DNA from: an uncultured Lachnospiraceae bacterium | GTDB lineage: Bacteria; Bacillota; Clostridia; Lachnospirales; Lachnospiraceae | Length of the DNA stretch: 39,040 nt | Assembly (NCBI GenBank): GCA_910587155.1 | Contig: CAJULA010000003.1 | Span: 1 to 39,040, forward strand | Reading direction: 5' to 3' | Shown: in pieces, positions 25,040 to 32,150 of the stretch | Position numbering within the stretch: position 1 is the first letter of the stretch | Layout: every line of letters starts with the position of its first letter | The notes under the pieces: model-generated | What the model was told of the DNA's origin: nothing | The model's database searches: none | Seen by the model: only the letters and a program-made list of their open reading frames with translations | Program-made: the position numbers and the translations under genes

Positions 25040-25894
25040 ATGAAGCAGATTATTGTGACAGGCTGCAACGGGCAGCTGGGAAAAGCGATTAACCATGTAC
25101 TTGCGGAGCACAGTGGATATACGCTCGTCAATACGGATGTACCGGAACTGGATATTACTGATATTGACCGTGTCATGGAACTGGCGCGGAAAACACAGCC
25201 ATATGCCATTATCAACTGTGCGGCACATACAAATGTAAACGGTTGCGAAAAAGAGCAGGACAGTGCTTTCCGTATCAATGCCATAGGCGCCAGAAATATG
25301 GCTATTGCCGCGCAGGAGACAGGTGCAAAGCTGTTTCAGATTTCCACGGATTATGTCTTTTCCGGTAATACAGACAGACATTACAGGGAATCTGATACCC
25401 CTGATCCCATGAGTGTATATGGAAAAACAAAACTGCAGGGTGAACATTTTGTCAGAGATTTCTGTAACCGCTATTTTATCCTGCGTACGGCTTGGCTGTA
25501 TGGAGAAGGCAATAATTTTGTAAAGACGATGCTCCGCCTTTCTGAGAGCAGTGACAAAGTGCAGGTTGTCAATGATCAGTATGGTACGCCAACGTATGCC
25601 ATGGAACTGGCCAAAGCCATTGCGTGTCTGTTGCCGACCGATAATTATGGTATATTTCATGCTGTCTGTGAAGGTGAGTGCAGCTGGGCGGCGTTTGCCA
25701 GGGAAATTTTCCGTCTTGCAGGACGCAATACCATCGTGGAAGAGGTCACAACCCCGGAATACGAAGCGAAGTTCCCCGGTCAGGCAAAACGCCCGGCTTA
25801 TTCTGTTCTTGATAACTATATGCTGGGACTTACCACTGACTTCAGATTTGCGGGATGGAAGGATGCCATCAAAGAATATATAGATACGCTGTGA
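25040..25894 (+). CDS. rfbD: dTDP-4-dehydrorhamnose reductase
   Basis: This short-chain dehydrogenase makes dTDP-L-rhamnose in the last step of the pathway. The 284-residue protein has the nucleotide motif TGCNGQLGK at 7-15, STDYVFSG and the catalytic Tyr-x-x-x-Lys in VYGKTKLQGE. The C-terminal substrate part contains RPAYSVLDN. CAGGAGG precedes the ATG. The other rhamnose genes (rfbA, B, C) are not in the window, so this copy stands apart from them. It converges on the surface-sugar genes of the - strand, with repeat copy 2 between. Confidence 0.92.
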   Translation: MKQIIVTGCNGQLGKAINHVLAEHSGYTLVNTDVPELDITDIDRVMELARKTQPYAIINCAAHTNVNGCEKEQDSAFRINAIGARNMAIAAQETGAKLFQISTDYVFSGNTDRHYRESDTPDPMSVYGKTKLQGEHFVRDFCNRYFILRTAWLYGEGNNFVKTMLRLSESSDKVQVVNDQYGTPTYAMELAKAIACLLPTDNYGIFHAVCEGECSWAAFAREIFRLAGRNTIVEEVTTPEYEAKFPGQAKRPAYSVLDNYMLGLTTDFRFAGWKDAIKEYIDTL

Positions 25895-25958
25895 GGAAGG
25901 AAACTGTTTATTTCCGCGGGCAATGGGCCAAGTGACTGCCTTGTCATGATCCAGATCT

Positions 25959-26086
25959 AAGGAAGTGCTGATTAAATCAGCGCTTCCTCAGAGCCTCCGG
26001 CGGATGCGCACGGATTTGCAAAGGAAAATGCTGCTTTGCAGCGCAAATCCGGCGCGGGAAACGCTTTCATCAGCGTTTCCCTAAAT
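25959..26086 (+). repeat. 128-bp three-hairpin repeat, copy 2
   Basis: This copy has the same length and three-hairpin plan as copy 1, differing at 4 positions. One difference is a loop base of hairpin 2 (GCTGCtttGCAGC for GCTGCttcGCAGC) and leaves all pairs intact. It fills most of the gap between the convergent rfbD and uxs genes. Its last six bases (CTAAAT) contain the stop codon of the - strand gene. Confidence 0.85.
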
Positions 26087-27013
26087 CACTCTTTTAAAAT
26101 ACTCAATTGTCTTTTTTAACCCTTCGTCCAATGCAATATGCGGTTCCCAGTCCAGATGCTCTTTGGCCAGATCAATGACCGGTTTTCTCTGCAGCGGGTC
26201 GTCAGCCGGCAGAGGCTGATATACGATGCGTGAATTAGAACCCGTAAAGGCGATCACCTTTTCCGCGAGCTGCAGAATGGTAAATTCCCCCGGATTTCCC
26301 AGATTGCAGGGGCCGGTAAAATCAGCCGGGGAAGCCATCAGCCGCACCATGCCTTCGATCAGATCATCTACATAGCAAAAGCTTCTTGTCTGAGAACCAT
26401 CGCCATAGATGGTGATATCTTTATTTTTCAGAGCCTGTACGATAAAATTGGAGACCACACGCCCGTCGGAAGGATTCATACGCGGGCCATAGGTGTTGAA
26501 GATACGCATGATTTTGATTTCCAGTCTGTGCATGCGGTAATAATCAAAAAACAGAGTCTCTGCTACCCTTTTTCCCTCATCATAACAGGAACGGATTCCG
26601 ATGGGGTTGACACAGCCGCGGTAAGTTTCCGGCTGAGGATGGATTTCCGGATCGCCATATACTTCACTGGTGCTGGCCTGCAGGATTCTTGCGCCTACCC
26701 TCTTGGCAAGCCCCAGCATATTCAGGGCGCCATAGACGCTTGTTTTGGTTGTCTTGACCGGATTGGCCTGATAGTGAACCGGACTGGCAGGACAGGCCAG
26801 ATTATAGATCTGATCGACTTCCACATAGAGCGGTTCGGTCACATCATGGCGGATAAATTCAAAATAAGGATTTGCCATCAGATGACGGATATTATCTTTG
26901 CTGCCTGTATAGAGATTGTCCACACAGATCACATCATTGCCGTCCTGCAGCAGACGTTCACACAGATGAGAACCCAGGAAGCCTGCGCCTCCTGTAACAA
27001 GTACTCGATTCAT
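26081..27013 (-). CDS. uxs: UDP-glucuronate decarboxylase (UDP-xylose synthase)
   Basis: This extended short-chain dehydrogenase of 310 residues has the NAD motif TGGAGFLGSHL at 7-17. The catalytic Tyr-x-x-x-Lys lies in SCYDEGKRVAE, and RIFNTYGPRM and GSQTRSFCYVDDLIEGM follow. These closely match UXS enzymes, which convert UDP-glucuronate to UDP-xylose for surface polysaccharide. A related UDP-sugar epimerase is less likely, given GIRSCYDEGKR. GAGG lies 7 nt before the ATG. The Ile310 codon and the TAG stop are made by the edge of repeat copy 2. It follows the glycosyltransferase gene by 45 nt in a - strand operon. Confidence 0.88.
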   Translation of the reverse strand: MNRVLVTGGAGFLGSHLCERLLQDGNDVICVDNLYTGSKDNIRHLMANPYFEFIRHDVTEPLYVEVDQIYNLACPASPVHYQANPVKTTKTSVYGALNMLGLAKRVGARILQASTSEVYGDPEIHPQPETYRGCVNPIGIRSCYDEGKRVAETLFFDYYRMHRLEIKIMRIFNTYGPRMNPSDGRVVSNFIVQALKNKDITIYGDGSQTRSFCYVDDLIEGMVRLMASPADFTGPCNLGNPGEFTILQLAEKVIAFTGSNSRIVYQPLPADDPLQRKPVIDLAKEHLDWEPHIALDEGLKKTIEYFKRVI

Positions 27014-27058
27014 TCATTTACCTCAATTCATTCATTATTATAAATTGGCGTACTGCTC

Positions 27059-27790
27059 TTATGATACGCAGGAAAACAAATTATATTTCAGGATACAGTA
27101 AATGGCCCGCACCCCGTCTTTCACTCCGATCTTCTTTCCCTCACTGTAAGTGCGGGGATAATAAGAGATGGGAATTTCATAAATCCGATAGCGTTTGTCC
27201 TTTTTGGCGATTTTTGCAGTAATCTCCGGCTCGAAACCGAAGCGCTTTTCCTCGATGGTAATCGACTGGATCACTTCCCGGCGGAACATTTTATAACAGG
27301 TCTCCATATCGGTCAGTCCCATATCGGTAAAGAGATTGGACACGAAAGTGAGAAATTTATTGCCCATTGTATGATAAAAACGTTTGATCATATATTTTTC
27401 ACCCCGGGCATAGCGGGAACCATAGACGACATCCGCATCGGCCCTTCCGCTGACAAAAGGCTCCAACAGCCGTACAAAATCTTTAGGGTCATATTCGAGA
27501 TCGGCATCCTGGATGACTACCACATCGCCGGTAGCTGCCCGGAATCCTTTGGACAGTGCAGCCCCCTTCCCCTGATTGCTCTTATGAAAGATCAGACGAT
27601 CAATTTTACTGCGCAGGGAGCCCTGCAACAAATCTCTTGTACCGTCTGTGGAACAGTCGTCCACTACAATGACTTCCAGATTTTTCACACCGCAGCTGTG
27701 AACCGCGTCCAATACTGTTTCAATCGTATTCTTTTCGTTATAACAGGGAATTACAACGGATAATACGATATCATCCATGGTCTTACTCAT
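27059..27790 (-). CDS. Family 2 glycosyltransferase, dolichyl/polyprenyl-phosphate mannosyltransferase-like
   Basis: This 243-residue GT-A enzyme has the N-terminal motif VVIPCYNEKNTI, the nucleotide-binding VVDDCSTDGT and the metal-binding region QDADLEYDP, with GKGAALSKGF between them. GFEPEITAKIAK follows. These fit the DPM1-like group that moves a sugar from a nucleotide donor to polyprenyl phosphate. No C-terminal membrane segment is seen. I chose ATG 27790 because AAAGGAG lies just upstream of it; the longer frame from 27811 would contain that site. It pairs with uxs in a leftward surface-sugar operon. The actual donor and acceptor are unknown. Confidence 0.88.
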   Translation of the reverse strand: MSKTMDDIVLSVVIPCYNEKNTIETVLDAVHSCGVKNLEVIVVDDCSTDGTRDLLQGSLRSKIDRLIFHKSNQGKGAALSKGFRAATGDVVVIQDADLEYDPKDFVRLLEPFVSGRADADVVYGSRYARGEKYMIKRFYHTMGNKFLTFVSNLFTDMGLTDMETCYKMFRREVIQSITIEEKRFGFEPEITAKIAKKDKRYRIYEIPISYYPRTYSEGKKIGVKDGVRAIYCILKYNLFSCVS

Positions 27791-27847
27791 AGTTTTCTCC
27801 TTTGCTGCCATAATGGTATTTCAAAATTCAGATATATTTACGACGAT

Positions 27848-27856
27848 AGTATACCA
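27848..27856 (-). promoter_or_regulatory. Extended -10 promoter element for the glycosyltransferase-uxs operon
   Basis: On the - strand the sequence reads TGGTATACT, an extended -10, about 58 nt ahead of the glycosyltransferase start. The -35 region is weak (TGGATT at 17 nt). It is back to back with the + strand promoter of the epimerase gene. Confidence 0.45.
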
Positions 27857-27905
27857 CGTTCTGTCAGAAAAATCCATTTTTATTAACAGTTTTGAGGATA
27901 ATGGC

Positions 27906-27933
27906 TTGAAACATGGATGACTTCTGCTATACT
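27906..27933 (+). promoter_or_regulatory. Promoter for the aldose epimerase gene and possibly the cas operon
   Basis: The -35 TTGAAA (27906-27911) and the extended -10 TGcTATACT (27925-27933) have a 16-nt spacer, 50 nt ahead of the epimerase start. Because cas3 follows the epimerase by only 30 nt, transcription from here may continue into the cas genes. Confidence 0.6.
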
Positions 27934-27982
27934 GATGGTAGTAAAAATAGGGATGCGGAACTTAAAATAGGAGGACGGAAAA

Positions 27983-28864
27983 ATGGAATCATTGCAGACA
28001 ATCGAAAATCAGTTTATGACAGTCAGTATTAATGACAAAGGTGCCGAGCTCTGGGAACTCTGGAATCGGGAGAGCGGAGAACAGATGATATGGGACGGCA
28101 GACCGGAGTTCTGGAACCGCCGTACGCCGATCTTATTTCCCTTTGTGGGACGAAGTGCCGGGAATGCATATGTATATGGCGGACAGACATATCAAATGGG
28201 ACAGCACGGTTTTGCCAGGGATATGGTTTTTACAGTTGTGGAAAAGGGAACTGACTTTATCATTCATGAGCTTACGGCAAATGAGGACACCAAGAGCCGT
28301 TATCCCTTTGATTTTGCCCTCCGTGTGACACACCGGCTTGTGGAGAAAAGGCTTCAGATTTTGTGGGAGGTGGAAAACCGGGGAGAGGAAACGATGTATT
28401 TTAAGATTGGCGGGCATCCGGGCTTCCTCCTGCCGGAGATGGAAGACGATGAGCCTGCAGAGTACAGACTGTATTTTCCGGGAAAAGACAGTCTGCGCTA
28501 TGTGCTGATTGATCTTGCCACGGGACTGGCAAAGCCGGAGGAAACGGTACTGTTTCCATTAAAAAACGGATGTCATCCGATCAGTCGGCATCTGTTTGAT
28601 CAGGATGCACTGATCTTTGATGAGGGGCAGATATCGGAGGTTTCCGTGCTGCGCCCGGATGGGCGTCCTTATGTGACCATGTATTGTGACGGTTTTCCAA
28701 GTATGGGTATCTGGTCAAAACCGGGAGCGCCGTTTGTCTGCCTGGAACCGTGGGACGGACGCTGCGATAATGTGGGATGCACCGGCGTACTGGAAGAGAA
28801 GCCGGAGGTACATGCACTGGACGGCGGCAGTATTTACAAAAAAGAATATGCGATTGCCATATAA
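27983..28864 (+). CDS. Aldose 1-epimerase family protein (LacX-like)
   Basis: This 293-residue beta-sandwich protein belongs to the galactose mutarotase superfamily. Visible motifs are RRTPILFPFVGR near 46-57 and MGQHGFARDM near 72-81, which holds the active His. KIGGHPGFLLP supplies the second His, and CLEPWDGRCDN the catalytic Glu. It would interconvert alpha and beta forms of a sugar or sugar phosphate, but the substrate is not clear; this subgroup is close to LacX. ATAGGAGGACGG precedes the ATG. It is the gene immediately before the cas operon. Confidence 0.87.
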   Translation: MESLQTIENQFMTVSINDKGAELWELWNRESGEQMIWDGRPEFWNRRTPILFPFVGRSAGNAYVYGGQTYQMGQHGFARDMVFTVVEKGTDFIIHELTANEDTKSRYPFDFALRVTHRLVEKRLQILWEVENRGEETMYFKIGGHPGFLLPEMEDDEPAEYRLYFPGKDSLRYVLIDLATGLAKPEETVLFPLKNGCHPISRHLFDQDALIFDEGQISEVSVLRPDGRPYVTMYCDGFPSMGIWSKPGAPFVCLEPWDGRCDNVGCTGVLEEKPEVHALDGGSIYKKEYAIAI

Positions 28865-28894
28865 ATAATTGTTATCTGAGGAGAGGAGACTGCC

Positions 28895-31279
28895 GTGGAA
28901 GCAGAATATATGTCACATTATCGCCCGGAGGATGAGGAATATCAGACAAACCGGGAACATACAAAGCATGTGGCGGCTCTGGCGAAAGCGTATTGTCGGA
29001 TCCCTTTGCTGAAAAAAGGGGTCTGGCTTTTGGCGGCGCATCATGACGCAGGCAAAAATACGGACAGATGGCAGGCATATTTTCAGGCATCCGTCCGACA
29101 GGAGGGAAAGCGTTTTGGGGCAAAGGAGGATCACGCCACTTTGGGAGGACTGGTGATGGAGCGATATGCGCCGCACACCAGATTTTCGGAGATGATGCAG
29201 ATCGTGATTTATATGCATCATGGCCTTGCTGACTGTGTCTCTTTGTCTGATGGCAGTTCGCTTGTGCATGCGCGGGCAGGTAAATACAAAGATACGGCGG
29301 TCAGGGAAAGCAGCGAGCTAATAAGTAATTGGTTTCCGGAAACGGACATGGCGGTTCTTTGCCGGGAGGCAAAGCGGGATATGAATGAACTGACCAGAAA
29401 GATCATGGACTTTTCCAAGGGTGATGACGGCAAATACAGGTTTGGACAGCCGGAATTTTATCTCGGCCTGTGTGTGCGGATGCTGCTCTCTTGTCTGGTC
29501 GATGCGGACTGGCGGGATACGGCGGATTTTATGGCAGGTGTCGAGAGTGCCGCCTGTATGTGTCAGGAAGAGGCAGAGAGGGTCTGGGAACAGGGGATTT
29601 ACAATCTGGAATCACGGCTGGCACAGTTTGCGCAGAGCCGGGAGATAGAACGTTGCCGGACCAGGATTTCCGATCAGTGCCGGGAAGCGGCGCTGACAGG
29701 GGAAGGGATCTTTCAACTGACAGTTCCCACCGGAGCCGGAAAGACACTGAGCAGTCTGCGTTTTGCACTGTATCATGCAAAAGCACGGCATAAAAGGCAT
29801 ATTTTTTATATTGCGCCTTTTAAGAGTATTCTGGAACAGAATGCGAAAGAAATCAGAGATACGCTGGGGATGCCGGATATGGTTTTGGAACATCACAGCG
29901 ATGTGATACCGGAGGATGAGACGCAGCTTTGGCGCTATGAGAGGCTGACCGAAAACTGGGACGAGACGCCGGTCATTGTCACGACGGCGGTGCAGCTGCT
30001 GGATACCCTTTTTCATGGCAAAAGAAGTAAAATACGCCGCTTTCACAGTCTTTGTGACAGTGTGATTCTTTTTGACGAGGTACAGTCTCTGCCGGTCAGA
30101 ATGATTCAGATGTTTAATATGGCTGTCAATTTTCTGACAGAGGTTTGCAACACAACGGTTGTCCTGTGCAGCGCGACGCAGCCTCTTTTTTCCGAAATCA
30201 GAGAGAACCGGATGCTGCCGTATCAGCAGATGACAAAAGGGGCCTCTTCCTTTGGCAATGTGTTTTGGCGAGTCTCCTATCATAACTGCATATCGGCGGG
30301 CGGCAGCGGCCTTTCCGCAGAGCAGGCGGCAGAATTTGTCAGCGAGAAGGCATGGCAGCATAAGCAGGTGCTGCTGATTGTGAATACAAAAGCCTGTGCA
30401 AGGCATGTGTATGAGCGGCTGCAGGGAAACGTGGCAGGAGTGTTGTATCATCTGAGTACCGACATGTGCGCGGAGCACCGCAGTGATGTGCTGAAGGAGA
30501 TCAGGGCAAAGCTGAAGGCGGAGGAGCCTGTTATCTGTATCAGTACCCAGTTGGTGGAAGCCGGCGTGGATTTCTCTTTTCGATGTGTGATCCGTTCCCT
30601 GGCGGGCCTGGATAATCTGATCCAGGCCGCAGGCAGGTGCAACCGCAATGGCAGAGAAAAAGAGGGACATGTTTTTCTGATCCGCATGTCGGCAGAGGAG
30701 GAGCATATCTCTTCTCTTCCTGATATCAGGAAAGCGCAGGAAGCCATGGGGCAGTTTCTGCAGCTGTATGAGAAAGCGCCTGAGCGGTTTGCATACCGGA
30801 TGGATTCGGAAGAGGCGATACGGACATACTATTCTTTTTATTTTTACAACAGACAGGTTGAGATGGGGTATTCTGTCTGTATAGGCGGCATTGATACCAG
30901 TCTTGTGGATCTGTTGTCAGCCAATGGCGAGTGCGCCGGAGGATGTCGGGATGTGAAATTGAAGCAGGCATTCAGAAGTGCGGGAGATGTCTTTTGTGTG
31001 ATAGAAGAAAAGGGAGGGATGGATGTCGTGGCGCCTTATGGCGAAGCGCTACGATTGACCGACAGTCTGGAAAAAGAAACTGATTTCAGGGAAAAAAGGC
31101 TGTTGCTGAGGAAACTGCAGCGTTATACCATCCATTTGTCTGAAGGGATGCTTCGAAAGCTGGCAGACGGGATTTATCGGATGGGAGAGGAGCAGATACC
31201 GGTTCTGAAGGAACGATATTATGATAAAGGGATTGGCGTATTGGAAGAGGCGGCTCCCATGCAGTGTCTGATGCTGTGA
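28895..31279 (+). CDS. cas3: Cas3 nuclease-helicase, type I-C
   Basis: Cas3 is recruited by Cascade after target recognition and unwinds and degrades DNA. The 794 residues join an N-terminal HD nuclease to an SF2 helicase. HD residues are seen in AAHHDAGK (His49, His50, Asp51) and YMHHG (about 107-110). The helicase has Walker A TVPTGAGKT at 276-284, the DEAD-like ILFDEVQSLP with Asp394-Glu395, STQLVEAGVDFSF and motif VI QAAGRCNRNG. All look intact. The GTG start has GAGGAGAGGAG upstream, and only 30 nt separate it from the epimerase gene. It opens the cas operon. Confidence 0.96.
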   Translation: MEAEYMSHYRPEDEEYQTNREHTKHVAALAKAYCRIPLLKKGVWLLAAHHDAGKNTDRWQAYFQASVRQEGKRFGAKEDHATLGGLVMERYAPHTRFSEMMQIVIYMHHGLADCVSLSDGSSLVHARAGKYKDTAVRESSELISNWFPETDMAVLCREAKRDMNELTRKIMDFSKGDDGKYRFGQPEFYLGLCVRMLLSCLVDADWRDTADFMAGVESAACMCQEEAERVWEQGIYNLESRLAQFAQSREIERCRTRISDQCREAALTGEGIFQLTVPTGAGKTLSSLRFALYHAKARHKRHIFYIAPFKSILEQNAKEIRDTLGMPDMVLEHHSDVIPEDETQLWRYERLTENWDETPVIVTTAVQLLDTLFHGKRSKIRRFHSLCDSVILFDEVQSLPVRMIQMFNMAVNFLTEVCNTTVVLCSATQPLFSEIRENRMLPYQQMTKGASSFGNVFWRVSYHNCISAGGSGLSAEQAAEFVSEKAWQHKQVLLIVNTKACARHVYERLQGNVAGVLYHLSTDMCAEHRSDVLKEIRAKLKAEEPVICISTQLVEAGVDFSFRCVIRSLAGLDNLIQAAGRCNRNGREKEGHVFLIRMSAEEEHISSLPDIRKAQEAMGQFLQLYEKAPERFAYRMDSEEAIRTYYSFYFYNRQVEMGYSVCIGGIDTSLVDLLSANGECAGGCRDVKLKQAFRSAGDVFCVIEEKGGMDVVAPYGEALRLTDSLEKETDFREKRLLLRKLQRYTIHLSEGMLRKLADGIYRMGEEQIPVLKERYYDKGIGVLEEAAPMQCLML

Positions 31280-31327
31280 GGGTAACCGGTTAGTTTGTCT
31301 GACTGTTACATAAGGAAAGGAGAAGAG

Positions 31328-32080
31328 ATGGGATACAGGAATACGGTGGAATTTCAGGTCAGCGGCGAGTATGCGCTGTTTTCCGATCCGGTCACCAGGG
31401 TAGGAGGAGAAAAGTGTTCTTATCAGATTCCCACATATGAAGCGATAAAGGGGATTTTGCAAAGTATTTACTGGAAACCGACTCTGTGCTGGATTATTGA
31501 TGAGCTGAGAGTGATGAAGCCGATTCAGACGGAGACAAAGGCGATTCGTCCCATTGCCTTTAACGGCGGGAATGAACTGTCCTATTATACGTATCTGAAG
31601 GATGTCTGCTATCAGGTGCGGGCGCATTTTGTCTGGAATGAAAACCGCCCGGAGCTGGCCGGGGACCGCAATGAGCATAAGCACCATAACATTGCCCGGC
31701 GTATGATAGAGCGAGGCGGCAGGCGTGACATCTTTCTGGGAACGAGGGAATGCCAGGGCTATGTGGAGCCCTGTATATTTGGCAGCGGCAGCGGATATTA
31801 TGACAATGCGCCGGGAGAAGTGGCATTTGGATTTATGTACCATGGGATCACTTATGCGGATGAGGCGATTCTGGATGAGGATCGGGGGAGGATGACTGTC
31901 CGCTTTTGGAGGCCGGTAATGAAACAGGGTGTGATTGCGTTTCTGCCGCCGGAGGCATGCAGGGAAAAGAGACATCTCCACAAGATGGAGATGAAAATAT
32001 TTTCAGACAAAAATTTCAGCGGGCTGCAGGAATTTGCAGATAGTCCGGATGGTGAGCCATGTTTGCCGGGCAGTCTGTAA
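31328..32080 (+). CDS. cas5c: Cas5c (Cas5d), pre-crRNA processing endonuclease of type I-C
   Basis: Type I-C lacks Cas6; Cas5c cuts the repeat RNA and then stays bound to the 5' handle. The 250-residue protein has the family N-terminus with FSDPVTRVGGEKCSYQIPTY. Tyr48, Lys118 and His119 (in SIYWKP and NEHKHHN) lie where the Bacillus halodurans enzyme has its catalytic Tyr/Lys/His, from memory of that family. I chose ATG 31328 because AAAGGAG is 5 nt upstream; the longer frame from 31295 has no such site. The repeat RNA has an 8-bp stem that ends 11 nt before the spacer, which fits this enzyme. Confidence 0.93.
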   Translation: MGYRNTVEFQVSGEYALFSDPVTRVGGEKCSYQIPTYEAIKGILQSIYWKPTLCWIIDELRVMKPIQTETKAIRPIAFNGGNELSYYTYLKDVCYQVRAHFVWNENRPELAGDRNEHKHHNIARRMIERGGRRDIFLGTRECQGYVEPCIFGSGSGYYDNAPGEVAFGFMYHGITYADEAILDEDRGRMTVRFWRPVMKQGVIAFLPPEACREKRHLHKMEMKIFSDKNFSGLQEFADSPDGEPCLPGSL

Positions 32081-32124
32081 CAAAAATATGGCATGTAACA
32101 AAGCAGGCTGTCTGTATTGTTACA
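32076..32124. repeat. TGTAACA inverted and direct heptamers between cas5c and cas8c
   Basis: TGTAACA occurs at 32076-32082 and 32094-32100, and its complement TGTTACA at 32118-32124. Another TGTTACA lies at 31304-31310 in the cas3-cas5c gap. The 32094/32118 pair could form a short hairpin or bind a dimeric protein. There is no evidence for a function beyond the pattern. Confidence 0.3.
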
Positions 32125-32150
32125 AAGCCTTGAAAAGAAGGTGAGATAAG

